Shown: positions 15,647-23,991, counted from the stretch's first letter. The stretch is DNA of 33,051 nt from CAG-103 sp048217285 (GCA_048217285.1 DBFWVW010000060.1:1-33051); one strand, 5' to 3'. Translations and numbers: made by a program. The notes: generated from the letters alone by a model not told the origin.

Positions 15647-15762
15647 TTTATCCCCGCAGACCGACGGCCTCAAGAATGGCCTCGACGCGGTCGGACGCCT
15701 GCACCGGCCAGTCGCCCTTGACGCCCTGACAGCCGGCGGAATCGAGCAGTTCACGCGCGCAG
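15647..15762 (-). pseudogene. 3' fragment of an unknown minus-strand gene
   Basis: On the minus strand a frame with normal local codon use reads CARELLDSAGCQGVKG and then DWPVQASDRVEAILEAVGLRG, ends in TAA (15647-15649) and is followed at once by a strong terminator. No start or 5' part remains, because the sequence turns into the plus-strand PepSY frame near 15740-15765. The parent family is not recognised. Support is the codon pattern and the terminator only. Confidence 0.35.
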
Positions 15763-15795
15763 CTCGCCTACCGTGTCCGGTGTGCAACCGCTGAC

Positions 15796-16131
15796 GTGGA
15801 ATATTGCTACACGATCGCCGCGCGCACCGGCCAGATTCTCGATGTGCAGCGCCCAACATCTCCCGTGCAGTCCCCGGAGGCGCGCGCGCCGGACAGTCCG
15901 GCAAGCCCGGATGCCACGGACAAGCCGACGGGGCCCACAGGCTCGGAGATCAGCATATCCGAAGCTCTGCGCCGGGTGTTGCAGGAACTCGGCATCTCAC
16001 TGCCGGAAATCCGCGACGTCAACTGCCAACGTGTGTATCTGGACGGTCACGAAGCCTACCACATCACCTTCACGGCAAACGGGAAACCTTACTCGTTCTA
16101 CGTGGACGCCCACGACGGCGATATTTTCTGA
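15796..16131 (+). CDS. PepSY domain protein, 5'-truncated
   Basis: PepSY domains are about 60-residue extracytoplasmic modules often found as tandem pairs behind a signal peptide or membrane anchor. From GTG at 15796 the frame gives 111 aa: the end of one PepSY domain (YCYTIAARTGQILDVQ), a Pro/Ser/Thr linker and a complete second domain (ISISEALRRVLQELGI ... YHITFTANGKPYSFYVDAHDGDIF). The homologous frame continues upstream of the GTG to about 15745 (AYRVRCATADVEY), so the GTG is not the true original start. There is no ribosome site, signal peptide or membrane anchor. I infer that the 5' half was lost by deletion and that this is probably a pseudogene. Confidence 0.6.
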   Translation: MEYCYTIAARTGQILDVQRPTSPVQSPEARAPDSPASPDATDKPTGPTGSEISISEALRRVLQELGISLPEIRDVNCQRVYLDGHEAYHITFTANGKPYSFYVDAHDGDIF

Positions 16132-16154
16132 GCAAATTGCGAACAGATATCACG

Positions 16155-16184
16155 AAGCGGCCTGCCGGTTGGCAGACCGCTTTG
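16155..16184 (+). terminator. Terminator-like hairpin after the PepSY gene
   Basis: AAGCGG / CCGCTT with inner TGCC / GGCA and a two-base internal mismatch, then TTTGCTGT, 23 bases after the PepSY stop. Confidence 0.45.
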
Positions 16185-16194
16185 CTGTCCGCGC

Positions 16195-16223
16195 TTGACT
16201 TCCGGCGCGCACAAGACTACAAT
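16195..16223 (+). promoter_or_regulatory. Promoter of the ThrE-like exporter gene
   Basis: TTGACT (16195-16200) and TACAAT (16218-16223) with a 17-base spacer, 34 bases before the start codon. Confidence 0.65.
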
Positions 16224-16257
16224 ACAGACCGTATTTTTAAAAAAGGCGTGAGATACA

Positions 16258-17586
16258 TTGCACCATCCGATCATCAAACCAAACCATATGCAGATCCCGT
16301 GGCATGACCCGATCCGGGATCAGAAAGAGCTGCCTGTCTCGCAGGCACCGCTGCCCATCCGGGCCAGCGTTGTCGGCCGGGTCGGGCTGCTGCTGCTTTC
16401 GTGTGGCACCGGCGCGTGGCGCGTGCGCAGCTCCATGAACGAACTGGCAGAGGCGCTCGGTCTGGTATGTGCCGCCGATATCGGGCTGCTATCCATTGAA
16501 TACACCTGCTCCGACGGCAAGAACAGCTTCTCCCAAACGCTGACGCTGACCGCGACCGGCGTCAACACCGCCAAGCTTGACCAGCTCGAGCGCTTCGTGA
16601 AGCGCTTTCCGCTCGACGGCGTGTATAGGACTGCGGACGACCTGCACACCAAGCTCGACGAGATCGCACAGACAGCCCCCGGCTACTCTCCGCTCCAGCA
16701 AGGGCTGGCGTCCGCGCTTGCCTGCGGCGCGTTCACATTCCTGCTCGGCGGCGGGCCGATCGAGATGCTTCTGGCCTTTCTGGGCGCGGGCGTCGGGCAA
16801 TATGTGCGCGCGCGGCTGACACAGCGGCGGCTGACGCTGTTTGGCTGCATCGCCCTGTCCGTTGCGGCGGCATGTCTGGTCTATGCCGGGCTGTTCCGGT
16901 TGGCATCGCTGCTCTTCCCCATCGAGGCGCAGCATCAGGCCGGATATATCTGCGCGATGCTGTTCATCATCCCGGGCTTCCCGTTCATCACGAGCGGTAT
17001 CGACATGGCGAAGCAGGATATGCGCTCCGGACTCGAACGTCTGGCCTACGCGATCATGATCGTCGTCGTGGCGACCTTGACCGCATGGCTCATGGCGCTG
17101 CTGCTGCGGCTGCAGCCGATGGATTTTCTGCCGCTGGCTCTGCCCGTCTGGGCCAGAATTCTGCTGCGGCTGGCGGCGAGCTTTTGCGGTGTATTCGGCT
17201 TCTCACTGATGTTCAACAGCCCGGTGAAGCTCGCATCCGTCGCTGCCGTGATCGGCGCGTTGTCGAACACGCTGCGGCTTGAACTCGTCAGTCTGGCCGG
17301 CTTCCCGCCGGCAGCAGCCGCATTTTTGGGTGCACTGGCGGCCGGGCTGCTCGCCTCCGTGTATAAGCAGCGCTCGGGCTATCCGCGCATCACGATCACC
17401 GTACCGTCGATCGTCATCATGGTTCCGGGGCTGTATTTCTACCGCGCCGTATACGACCTGGGCACGATGAACCTGGGCGGCAGCGCGTCGTGGCTCGCTG
17501 CCTCGCTACTGATCGTCGTGGCTCTGCCGCTGGGATTGATCTGTGCGCGCATCCTCACCGACGGCAGCTTCCGCCGGTGCTCATGA
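16258..17586 (+). CDS. Threonine/serine exporter family protein (ThrE, fused halves)
   Basis: A 442-aa inner-membrane protein combining both ThrE halves. The N-terminal DUF1212-like part (about 30-270) has the soluble region RVGLLLLSCGTGAWRVRSSMNELAEALG and membrane segments including IICAMLFIIPGFPFITSGIDM. The C-terminal DUF3815-like part (about 285-435) holds five more membrane segments with TVPSIVIMVPGLYFYRAVYDL. Family members export threonine and serine; the substrate here is inferred. The start is TTG at 16258 with a weak AAAGGCG site; an ATG at 16288 is the alternative. The gene is monocistronic. Confidence 0.82.
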   Translation: MHHPIIKPNHMQIPWHDPIRDQKELPVSQAPLPIRASVVGRVGLLLLSCGTGAWRVRSSMNELAEALGLVCAADIGLLSIEYTCSDGKNSFSQTLTLTATGVNTAKLDQLERFVKRFPLDGVYRTADDLHTKLDEIAQTAPGYSPLQQGLASALACGAFTFLLGGGPIEMLLAFLGAGVGQYVRARLTQRRLTLFGCIALSVAAACLVYAGLFRLASLLFPIEAQHQAGYICAMLFIIPGFPFITSGIDMAKQDMRSGLERLAYAIMIVVVATLTAWLMALLLRLQPMDFLPLALPVWARILLRLAASFCGVFGFSLMFNSPVKLASVAAVIGALSNTLRLELVSLAGFPPAAAAFLGALAAGLLASVYKQRSGYPRITITVPSIVIMVPGLYFYRAVYDLGTMNLGGSASWLAASLLIVVALPLGLICARILTDGSFRRCS

Positions 17587-17598
17587 AGAAAACAACGC

Positions 17599-17628
17599 AA
17601 AAAAGACCGCCGATCGGCGGTCTTTTTT
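17599..17628. terminator. Bidirectional terminator between convergent genes
   Basis: A perfect 30-bp palindrome, A6-GACCGCCGATCGGCGGTC-T6, between the exporter stop (17586) and the convergent ATPase stop (17647). Confidence 0.9.
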
Positions 17629-17646
17629 CATGCTGAGAGATTGGGA

Positions 17647-19515
17647 TTACAGGTGCTTTGTATTGAGCGCGCGCGCGGCGTTGAGCACGCACAGAACCAT
17701 GACGCCGACGTCGGCAAAGATGGCGACCCACATATTTGCAATGCCGAGCGCGCCGAGCACGAGACAGACGGCCTTGACAGCCAGCGCAAAGACAATGTTC
17801 TGCCAGACGAGGCGCATCGTCTTGCGCGAGATGCGCATGGCCAGCGAGAGCTTGCGCGGATCGTCGTCCATGAGCACGATGTCCGCCGCCTCAATGGCCG
17901 CGTCCGAGCCGATGCCGCCCATGGCGGCGCCGAGATCGGCGCGCGCGAGCACCGGCGCGTCGTTGATGCCGTCGCCGACAAAGGCGAGATATTTCCCGGG
18001 TACGCCTTCGCCGAGCAGCCGCTCGACCTGCGTGACCTTATCCTCCGGCAGCAACTCGCTGTGCACCTCCGCGATGCCCAGCTCCTCCGCAACGGCATCC
18101 GCCGCGCTCTTGCGGTCACCGGTGAGCATAACGACACGCACACCGTCCGCCCGCAGACGGGCAACCGCCTCGCGCGAGCCGGTCTTCATCTCGTCGGAGA
18201 TGACGATGTAGCCGAGATACGCGCCGCCGGCCGCGACGTGGATGACCGTGCCGGTCTCGCTGACCGCGGGCACGGTCAGGCCGAGCGTATCCATCAGCTT
18301 CGTGTTGCCGGCAGCGACGGCCCGGCCGCCGACCTGCGCGGTCACGCCGTGACCGGCCAGCTCTTTGGCGTCCGTCGTAACAAGGTCGGCCGGCAGCTCC
18401 CCGGCCGCGCGGCGCAAACTCTGGCTGACCGGGTGATCGGAGAATCGTTCCGCCGCCGCCGCGAGCTGCAGCAGCGCCTGCTCGGACAACTCCGGCTGCG
18501 CGGGATGCACCGCCGTGACCGCGAACGTACCGCGCGTGAGCGTGCCGGTCTTATCAAAAACGACACGGTCGGTCTTGGCCAGCATCTCCAGATAGCTCGA
18601 ACCCTTAATGAGAATGCCGCGGGCGGACGCGCCACCGATGCCGCCGAAGAACGACAGCGGAATGGAGATCACGAGCGCGCAGGGGCAGCTGATGACCAGA
18701 AACGTCAGCGCACGGTAGACCCATTCGCCCCAATCGGCCGGTATGCCCATGACCAGCCGCACGACCGGCGGCAGGATCGCCAGCGCGAGCGCCGCGCCGC
18801 ACACGGACGGCGTATAGACGCGGGCAAACTTCGTGATGAAGCGCTCGGTATGTGCCTTCTTGAGCGAGGAATTTTCCACGAGCTCGAGGATACGCGCGAC
18901 CGTGGACTCGGCATACACCTTCTCCACACGCAGGCGCAGCACACCCGACAGGTTCACGCTGCCGCTGACGACGGCACTGCCCTCCGCGACATCTACGGGG
19001 GCACTTTCGCCGGTCAGGGCGCTCATATTCAGTGCCGACGTGCCCGCGAGCACCGTGCCGTCGAGCGGGACACGCTCGCCGGGCTTGACGACGATTGTAT
19101 CGCCGACTGCGACCTGTTCAGGCTTCACCTGGGCAACGCCGTCCGCAGTCTCCACATTGGCGTAGTCCGGGCGGATGTCCATCAGGTCGCCGATATTCTT
19201 GCGGCTGCGGCCGACGGCGTAGCTCTCAAACAGCTCGCCGATCTGATAAAACAGCATGACGGAAACTGCCTCGGGGTAATCCCCGAGCACCATCGCGCCG
19301 ATGGTGGCCACAGCCATGAGCAGATTCTCATCGAACGGCTGGCGGTTATAAATGCCCTTGCAGGCATCGATGAGCGTCTCGCCGCCGACGAGCAGATACG
19401 GGATCAGGTACAGCACCAGCTTCAGCCAGCTCGTGACCGGTACAAAGTGCAGCCCAATGAGCAGCACGGCCGCTGCTGCTATCAGCAGCAGCGACCTTTT
19501 CTGTTCGCGCGTCAT
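17647..19515 (-). CDS. cadA: Zn/Cd/Pb-transporting P1B-type ATPase
   Basis: A 622-aa heavy-metal efflux pump of the inner membrane. The motifs are complete: TGES (168-171), the membrane metal site CPC (277-279), the phosphorylation site DKTGT (Asp321), the HP dipeptide (361-362), MLTGD (463-467) and GDGINDAP (514-521). Lys581 and Asp602 in the last two membrane segments match the P1B-2 signature for Zn2+, Cd2+ and Pb2+. There is no N-terminal metal-binding domain; a separate HMA protein is encoded 5 bases upstream. It is expressed with the ArsR-family regulator at 19797-20168. The symbol reflects class, not proven orthology. Confidence 0.92.
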   Translation of the reverse strand: MTREQKRSLLLIAAAAVLLIGLHFVPVTSWLKLVLYLIPYLLVGGETLIDACKGIYNRQPFDENLLMAVATIGAMVLGDYPEAVSVMLFYQIGELFESYAVGRSRKNIGDLMDIRPDYANVETADGVAQVKPEQVAVGDTIVVKPGERVPLDGTVLAGTSALNMSALTGESAPVDVAEGSAVVSGSVNLSGVLRLRVEKVYAESTVARILELVENSSLKKAHTERFITKFARVYTPSVCGAALALAILPPVVRLVMGIPADWGEWVYRALTFLVISCPCALVISIPLSFFGGIGGASARGILIKGSSYLEMLAKTDRVVFDKTGTLTRGTFAVTAVHPAQPELSEQALLQLAAAAERFSDHPVSQSLRRAAGELPADLVTTDAKELAGHGVTAQVGGRAVAAGNTKLMDTLGLTVPAVSETGTVIHVAAGGAYLGYIVISDEMKTGSREAVARLRADGVRVVMLTGDRKSAADAVAEELGIAEVHSELLPEDKVTQVERLLGEGVPGKYLAFVGDGINDAPVLARADLGAAMGGIGSDAAIEAADIVLMDDDPRKLSLAMRISRKTMRLVWQNIVFALAVKAVCLVLGALGIANMWVAIFADVGVMVLCVLNAARALNTKHL

Positions 19516-19520
19516 GCGAT

Positions 19521-19739
19521 TCAGTCCTCAAAGCGGAAGTCCGGCTCAATTTTCAGCGCCGTCTTGAGGATCTCCGCCTTGGCCTCAGCCTCGTCCACGC
19601 CGGGGGCATATTCCACAAGCATTTTCTGCGCCATGTAGCTCACGGTGACTTCCTTGACACACTTGAGCTTTGCCACGTGCCGCTCGATGGATGCCGCGCA
19701 GTTGGCGCAGTCTACTTCGATCTTGTAGGTCTTTTCCAT
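19521..19739 (-). CDS. Heavy-metal-associated (HMA) domain protein
   Basis: A 72-aa metallochaperone-like ferredoxin fold: MEKTYKIEVDCANCAASIERH with the CxxC metal site (Cys-Ala-Asn-Cys), then VTVSYMAQKMLVEY. It probably delivers metal to, or regulates, the ATPase encoded immediately downstream. In many CadA/ZntA pumps this domain is fused to the N-terminus; here it is a free protein. The ATG at 19737-19739 has AAGGAG 11 bases upstream; a longer start at 19766 is less likely. Confidence 0.85.
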   Translation of the reverse strand: MEKTYKIEVDCANCAASIERHVAKLKCVKEVTVSYMAQKMLVEYAPGVDEAEAKAEILKTALKIEPDFRFED

Positions 19740-19796
19740 GATGATGTACGCTCCTTCATCTGTCATTGAATGGTATTTGAAAAGATGGCCGGGCCA

Positions 19797-20168
19797 TCAT
19801 TTTTCCAGCACGTGCTCCATGCCGAGGGCCAGCACGGACCGAACATGATCGTCGTCCAGAGAATAAAACACCGTCTTGCCCTCCCGCCGGAAGCGAACGA
19901 GGTTCGATGCCTTCAAAATGCGCAGCTGGTGGCTGACCGCCGACTGCGTCAGATTCAGCAGCCGCGCAATATCGCACACACACAGCTCACTCTCAAAGAG
20001 CACATAGAGGATCTTGATGCGCGTCGAATCGCCAAAGACGCGAAACAGCTCCGACAGATCGTAGAGCGTCTCATCGTCCGGCAGGGCCGCGAGCACCTGC
20101 GCCACCGCATCCTCGTGCACGTTGAGATATTCGCACGCCGGTGCGCTGTCCTGTTTCGGTTCTGCCAT
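19797..20168 (-). CDS. ArsR/SmtB-family metal-sensing repressor
   Basis: A 123-aa winged-helix repressor. The helix-turn-helix is LCVCDIARLLNLTQSAVSHQLRILKASNLVRFRREGKTVFY. ELCVCD matches the CadC-type alpha3N metal site, with Cys residues in helix 3. DDDHVRSVLALGMEHV near the C-terminus matches the alpha5 zinc site of SmtB/CzrA. The protein may thus have both sensing sites, as in CadC. The ATG at 20166-20168 follows GAGGAG. It leads the HMA-ATPase operon and should repress it until Zn or Cd rises. Confidence 0.9.
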   Translation of the reverse strand: MAEPKQDSAPACEYLNVHEDAVAQVLAALPDDETLYDLSELFRVFGDSTRIKILYVLFESELCVCDIARLLNLTQSAVSHQLRILKASNLVRFRREGKTVFYSLDDDHVRSVLALGMEHVLEK

Positions 20169-20188
20169 AGGATCTCCTCGCTTTCGTT

Positions 20189-20210
20189 TGAACATATGAA
20201 TGATTGTTCA
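20189..20210. promoter_or_regulatory. ArsR/SmtB-type operator
   Basis: An inverted repeat TGAACA-N10-TGTTCA with inner ATTCA, closely resembling SmtB/CzrA boxes. It lies just downstream of the -10 box, so bound repressor would block transcription. Confidence 0.75.
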
Positions 20211-20217
20211 CGTGTTT

Positions 20218-20246
20218 ATATAACCACTTTTCTGCCTGCTTGTCAA
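20218..20246 (-). promoter_or_regulatory. Promoter of the metal resistance operon
   Basis: TTGACA (20241-20246) and TTATAT (20218-20223) on the minus strand, 17 bases apart, followed directly by the operator. Confidence 0.7.
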
Positions 20247-20273
20247 TAGGATATTCGCATTTTGTAAAAGAAA

Positions 20274-20301
20274 ATTCCCGGATGGGAACACATCCGGGAA
20301 T
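20274..20301 (-). terminator. Terminator of the mnmA-GT2-GtrA operon
   Basis: An 11-bp stem (ATTCCCGGATG / CATCCGGGAAT), 6-base loop and TTTCTTTTA on the minus strand, just after the GtrA stop. Confidence 0.8.
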
Positions 20302-20306
20302 GGATC

Positions 20307-20735
20307 TCAGTTTTCTTCGGTTTTCGGGCTGCGAAAGGCGAAAAAGCGCTGACCGAGGTAGTTCAGGCCGGTGAAGAGCACCATGCCGACAAGCATAGCT
20401 ATATTATCGCGCATGCCCGCCGCGGCATTCGCAAGCCAGCGCAGGCACAGAGGCTTGGCCATGCCGTAGGCGATCAGATAGCACACGGCAATGTTCGCCG
20501 CGAAGCGCGCGACCTGCCCTGCGCTGCGCTCCCGGTTTTGAAACGTAAAGTGCTTGTTGAGGAAGAAACTCAGGATGCTCGTGAGCACATAATTTGCCGC
20601 CGAGGACACCCAGTACGAGCAGCCGGCCAAGTTGTAGAGGCCGAACATGATGCCCATGCCGACGAGCGTGTTGACCACGCCGACGAGCAGGAACTTCCAC
20701 AGCTTCGCATCAAAGAGCGGCCGAAGGCGCTTCAA
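20307..20735 (-). CDS. GtrA-family membrane protein
   Basis: A 142-aa protein with four membrane helices. It has the GtrA pattern FLLVGVVNTLVGMGIMFGLY, SILSFFLNKHFTFQN and the C-terminal GLNYLGQRFFAFR. GtrA proteins are thought to flip or hold lipid-linked sugars in cell-surface glycosylation. Its ATG overlaps the stop of the GT2 glycosyltransferase (ATGA), which fits a two-component sugar-transfer unit. Confidence 0.88.
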   Translation of the reverse strand: MKRLRPLFDAKLWKFLLVGVVNTLVGMGIMFGLYNLAGCSYWVSSAANYVLTSILSFFLNKHFTFQNRERSAGQVARFAANIAVCYLIAYGMAKPLCLRWLANAAAGMRDNIAMLVGMVLFTGLNYLGQRFFAFRSPKTEEN

Positions 20736-21694
20736 AGCTCCGCCTCCCGGTCATCGAGCTCCGTCTCGATCCGGTAGCGCGGGCGCGCCTTCGTCTCGAG
20801 ATAGATCTTGCCGATGTACTCCCCCACCACGCCGATGGCCAGCAGCTGCAGCCCGCCGATGGCCCAGATGGACACAGCAAGGCTCGACCAACCGGCGACG
20901 GTGTGGCCGGTGAAATAGCGCACGAGGAAGTAGATGAGCATGGCGATGCTGACAAGGAACATCCCAATGCCGATGCGCGTGATGAGCCGCAGCGGTGAGA
21001 CTGTCAGCGACGACACACCTTCCCACGCGAACGAGAGCATCTTGCGCAGCGGGTATTTGCTCCGGCCCGCAAAGCGCTTTCCGCGCTCATAATACACGAC
21101 CGTACTCGGGTAGCCGACGAGCGGCACAAGCCCGCGCAGAAACAGGTTGACCTCTTTGTACTCCGCGAGTGCATCGAGCGCGCGGCGGCTCATGAGCCGG
21201 TAGTCGGCGTGATTATACACTACATCCGCACCGAGCGCGCGCAGCAGGCGGTAGTACCCCTGTGCAGTGGCGCGCTTAAAGACAGAGTCCTGCTTTCGGC
21301 TCGTGCGCACGCCGTAGACGATGTCATTGCCGCCGGCAAAGGCTGCAAGCATGGCATCCATGGCGTCAATATCGTCCTGCAGGTCGGCATCCATGGAAAT
21401 GACGCAGTCGGCGCGGTCCCGCAGCGTCATCAGGCCGCACAGCAGTGCATTCTGATGGCCGCGGTTGCGTGTAAGGCGGATACCGGAAAAGGCCGGGTCC
21501 TGCGCGTGCAGGCCGGAAATGAGCTGCCAGGTGGCGTCCTTCGAGCCGTCGTCGATGAAGCAGATGCGGCTCATTGGGCCGATCGTCCCGGCGGCGCGCA
21601 GGACGGTGAATTTCTCCCGCAGGCGGCGTGCCGTCTCGGGCAGCACGGCCTCCTCGTTATAGCAGGGGATCGCAAGATAGAGTGTCACAGCCAT
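20732..21694 (-). CDS. GT2 family glycosyltransferase (GtrB/DPM1-like)
   Basis: A 320-aa polyprenyl-phosphate sugar transferase. The GT-A domain has IPCYNEEAVLP, FIDDGSKDATW, TRNRGHQNALLCGL and the metal-binding ISMDADLQDD. Two C-terminal membrane helices (about 235-258 and 268-292) end in GEYIGKIYLETKARPRY, as in GtrB proteins. It probably charges undecaprenyl phosphate with a sugar for wall or teichoic acid decoration. It sits 29 bases after mnmA with its own GGGAGG site and overlaps gtrA. The sugar is unknown. Confidence 0.9.
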   Translation of the reverse strand: MAVTLYLAIPCYNEEAVLPETARRLREKFTVLRAAGTIGPMSRICFIDDGSKDATWQLISGLHAQDPAFSGIRLTRNRGHQNALLCGLMTLRDRADCVISMDADLQDDIDAMDAMLAAFAGGNDIVYGVRTSRKQDSVFKRATAQGYYRLLRALGADVVYNHADYRLMSRRALDALAEYKEVNLFLRGLVPLVGYPSTVVYYERGKRFAGRSKYPLRKMLSFAWEGVSSLTVSPLRLITRIGIGMFLVSIAMLIYFLVRYFTGHTVAGWSSLAVSIWAIGGLQLLAIGVVGEYIGKIYLETKARPRYRIETELDDREAEL

Positions 21695-21723
21695 GGCCGC
21701 GCCTCCCTTCCAAAAATCGCAGT

Positions 21724-22812
21724 TCAGTCAATTGTGCCGCCGCCGAGCACCATGTCCCCGTCGTAAAACACGACGGCCTGACCGCGCGTGATGGCGCGCT
21801 GCGGCGTGGCAAACGACACGTGCACCGTGTCCGGCCCCGTGGCCGTGACGGTGCACGGCTGCTCCGGCTGCCGGTAGCGAATGCGGGCCGTCACTCGCAG
21901 CGGCGCGTCCGGCACATCACCGGAGATCCAGTTACAGCCGCTTGCGTCCAGCTCGGTCGAAAACAGCTGCTCGTTGCGTCCGAGGATGACCTCGTTGTTT
22001 GGCGCGTCGATGCCGCAGACGTACAGCGGCGCCTCGGCTGCGATGCCGAGACCGCGGCGCTGGCCGATCGTGTAGTGGATGATACCGCGGTGCATACCAA
22101 GCGGCTTGCCCTGCGTGTCCACGAAGCGGCCGGGCTCGCTGTGCGCGCCGGTCAGCCGCTCGACCGCGGCGGCATAGTCGCCGTCCGGCACGAAGCAGAT
22201 GTCCTGACTGTCATGCTTGTGCGCATTGCAAAAGCCGTGCGCCTCGGCAATTTCACGTGCCTCGGTCTTATGCAGCCCACCGAGCGGAAAACGCGTGTGC
22301 GCGAGCTGCTCCTGCGTGAGCCAGGCGAGCACGTAGCTCTGATCCTTTGCGGCGTCCACGGCCTTTCTGAGCGTATAGCGTCCATCCGGCAGCCGCTCAA
22401 TGCGGGCGTAATGCCCGGTCGCCAGCACTTCGCACCCGAGCGCGCGGGCACGCGTCTCGAGCAGGCCAAATTTCAGATACCGGTTGCAGTCCAGACAGGG
22501 GTTCGGCGTCTCCCCGCGCTGATAGGCCGCGGAAAAGCGCGCCATGACCTGCTCGCGGAATGCGTCCTTATAATTGAAAACATAGTACGGCATACCCAGC
22601 GCATAGGCCACGCGGCGGGCATCCTCCACATCGTCGAGCGCGCAGCAGGTGTGGCCGCGCGGCACGCCGGCGTCCTCATTTTCATACAGCTTCATAGTCA
22701 CACCCATGCAGTCGTAACCCGCCTGCTGCATCAGGTATGCCGCCACGCTCGAATCCACGCCGCCGCTCATGGCGATCATCGCCTGCGGGCGGCCGCTCAT
22801 TTCCGTCTGCAT
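21724..22812 (-). CDS. mnmA: tRNA 2-thiouridine(34) synthase
   Basis: A 362-aa enzyme that thiolates U34 in the Lys, Glu and Gln tRNAs. The PP-loop SGGVDSS is at residues 16-22. The two catalytic Cys are Cys106 in NPCLDCN and Cys206 in DSQDICFVPDGDY. The C-terminal beta domain with RYRQPEQPCTV and AITRGQAVVFYDGD is complete. ATG at 22812 has GAGG 7 bases upstream. It leads the operon with the two surface-sugar genes, an arrangement with no obvious functional link. Confidence 0.95.
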   Translation of the reverse strand: MQTEMSGRPQAMIAMSGGVDSSVAAYLMQQAGYDCMGVTMKLYENEDAGVPRGHTCCALDDVEDARRVAYALGMPYYVFNYKDAFREQVMARFSAAYQRGETPNPCLDCNRYLKFGLLETRARALGCEVLATGHYARIERLPDGRYTLRKAVDAAKDQSYVLAWLTQEQLAHTRFPLGGLHKTEAREIAEAHGFCNAHKHDSQDICFVPDGDYAAAVERLTGAHSEPGRFVDTQGKPLGMHRGIIHYTIGQRRGLGIAAEAPLYVCGIDAPNNEVILGRNEQLFSTELDASGCNWISGDVPDAPLRVTARIRYRQPEQPCTVTATGPDTVHVSFATPQRAITRGQAVVFYDGDMVLGGGTID

Positions 22813-22846
22813 CTGTGCACCTCGTTTTCCTCGGGATTCTCTTTAG

Positions 22847-22874
22847 ATTATACCGCACAACCCCGGCTTGTCAA
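22847..22874 (-). promoter_or_regulatory. mnmA operon promoter
   Basis: Consensus TTGACA (22869-22874) and TATAAT (22847-22852) on the minus strand with a 16-base spacer. Confidence 0.75.
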
Positions 22875-22883
22875 CGCAAAACA

Positions 22884-22908
22884 CCCCGCCTGTGTGCGGC
22901 AGGCGGGG
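22884..22908 (-). terminator. Terminator of the DUF975 gene
   Basis: Stem CCCCGCCTG / CAGGCGGGG with a 7-base loop and TGTTTTG on the minus strand, 18 bases past the stop. Confidence 0.75.
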
Positions 22909-22926
22909 CGCGGCAGGACAAAACCG

Positions 22927-23685
22927 TCAGGACTGCGGATCGTTCGGGATGTCGGTGAACGAGCCCTCATAAATGCGTGGGCCGCCCTGAGCACCGACGA
23001 GTCGGTTATAGTAATTCGCGTTCGTGATGGCGCGATACGGATCGAGCCAGATGGACACGGGCGCAAACATGGCGCTCAGCAGCATCCAGCCGAGGAAGCT
23101 CAGATCCAGTACAAACAGTTCCCACTTGTGGCCGCGCATGAGCTGGCCGCTCTCACGCAGGCACTGCCAGGCGGTCTTCTCCGGGTGGTCGAGCAGCAGA
23201 TACAGCGCCTGCCGGTAACGGTAGGACGCGATGATGCCCGGCACAAACAGCAGTAAGCTCCACAGAAAGACCAGCAGCCCCTGCAAAATTGCCAGCCACA
23301 GCACGCGGAAGAAGATGCCGAACCCGTCAAAGAGATTGCCGATCTCCGCCTTTTCATCCCGGCTGACGTGCAGCGAAAAGATCGCAAAACCGACGCTGAC
23401 CATATAGTTCATGATCTCGAGCGCGATAACAAGCACGACCGCAACACCGGACACACTGTAGTGCTCAAGGAAACTGATGTATGCCTGCTCGACCGCATCG
23501 GCGCCGAACTGCGCGGCATTTGTCAGCGCTGTCATCAGACGATCGGCACCCATCAGGTACGACGAGAGCGTCGAGATGAGCATTCCGATGGCAAAGACGA
23601 TCAGCGCCGCGAGAATCGGGCTCGGGCGATAGCCGGCGGCGCGCCGGCGGGCGTCTGCTTTCAAAGCAGCACGGTTCAAATCCAT
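22927..23685 (-). CDS. DUF975 family membrane protein
   Basis: A 252-aa protein with a short N-terminal soluble segment (MDLNRAALKADARRRAAGY) and about five membrane helices. The family block LLFVPGIIASYRYRQALYLLLDHP and the conserved SGQLMRGHKWELFVLDLSFLGW are present. Function is unknown across the family. The start at 23685 is chosen because the longer frame to 23724 includes a small hairpin and has no ribosome site; even here the site (GGAG, 11 bases away) is weak. Confidence 0.82.
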   Translation of the reverse strand: MDLNRAALKADARRRAAGYRPSPILAALIVFAIGMLISTLSSYLMGADRLMTALTNAAQFGADAVEQAYISFLEHYSVSGVAVVLVIALEIMNYMVSVGFAIFSLHVSRDEKAEIGNLFDGFGIFFRVLWLAILQGLLVFLWSLLLFVPGIIASYRYRQALYLLLDHPEKTAWQCLRESGQLMRGHKWELFVLDLSFLGWMLLSAMFAPVSIWLDPYRAITNANYYNRLVGAQGGPRIYEGSFTDIPNDPQS

Positions 23686-23835
23686 TTTGATCACAACTCC
23701 GTTCCCGGCATGGCCGGGTTTCATTTTTCAGTGTTATAGTATACCAGATGCCGCCGGATTTGAACACCCGGGGCGGGAAAAATTCACGTTTTCGACACAC
23801 GTTGAGATTTTTTCTGGAAGTTGCGGAAAATACGC

Positions 23836-23864
23836 TTGACAAGCCGCACGCAAAATGCTATATT
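23836..23864 (+). promoter_or_regulatory. tRNA-Leu promoter
   Basis: TTGACA (23836-23841), 17 bases, TATATT (23859-23864), 27 bases before the tRNA. Confidence 0.75.
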
Positions 23865-23891
23865 AAACAGGCTTTGAATGACAAAGCCCAT

Positions 23892-23979
23892 GCGCGAGTG
23901 GTGGAATTGGCAGACTCGCTAGATTCAGGTTCTAGTGTCCACTCCGGACGTGCGGGTTCAAGTCCCGCCTCGCGCACCA
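23892..23979 (+). tRNA. tRNA-Leu (anticodon CAG)
   Basis: A class II tRNA. The acceptor stem GCGCGAG pairs with CTCGCGC and the CCA end is encoded. The anticodon stem CTAGA / TCTAG encloses the loop TTCAGGT, giving anticodon CAG for CUG codons. The long variable arm (GTCC / GGAC) is typical of Leu. The T-arm GCGGG-TTCAAGT-CCCGC is intact. The mobile element begins immediately after it. Confidence 0.95.
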
Positions 23980-23991
23980 CTTTCAAGAAAA

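Noticed and set aside
17641..19638. A 665-codon plus-strand frame opposite the P-type ATPase
   Set aside because: Antisense shadow. The ATPase has every family motif; the shadow is rich in Arg/His/Ala and lacks any domain or ribosome site.
21628..23256. A 542-codon plus-strand frame opposite mnmA and its flank
   Set aside because: It crosses a real promoter and terminator and has shadow-type composition.
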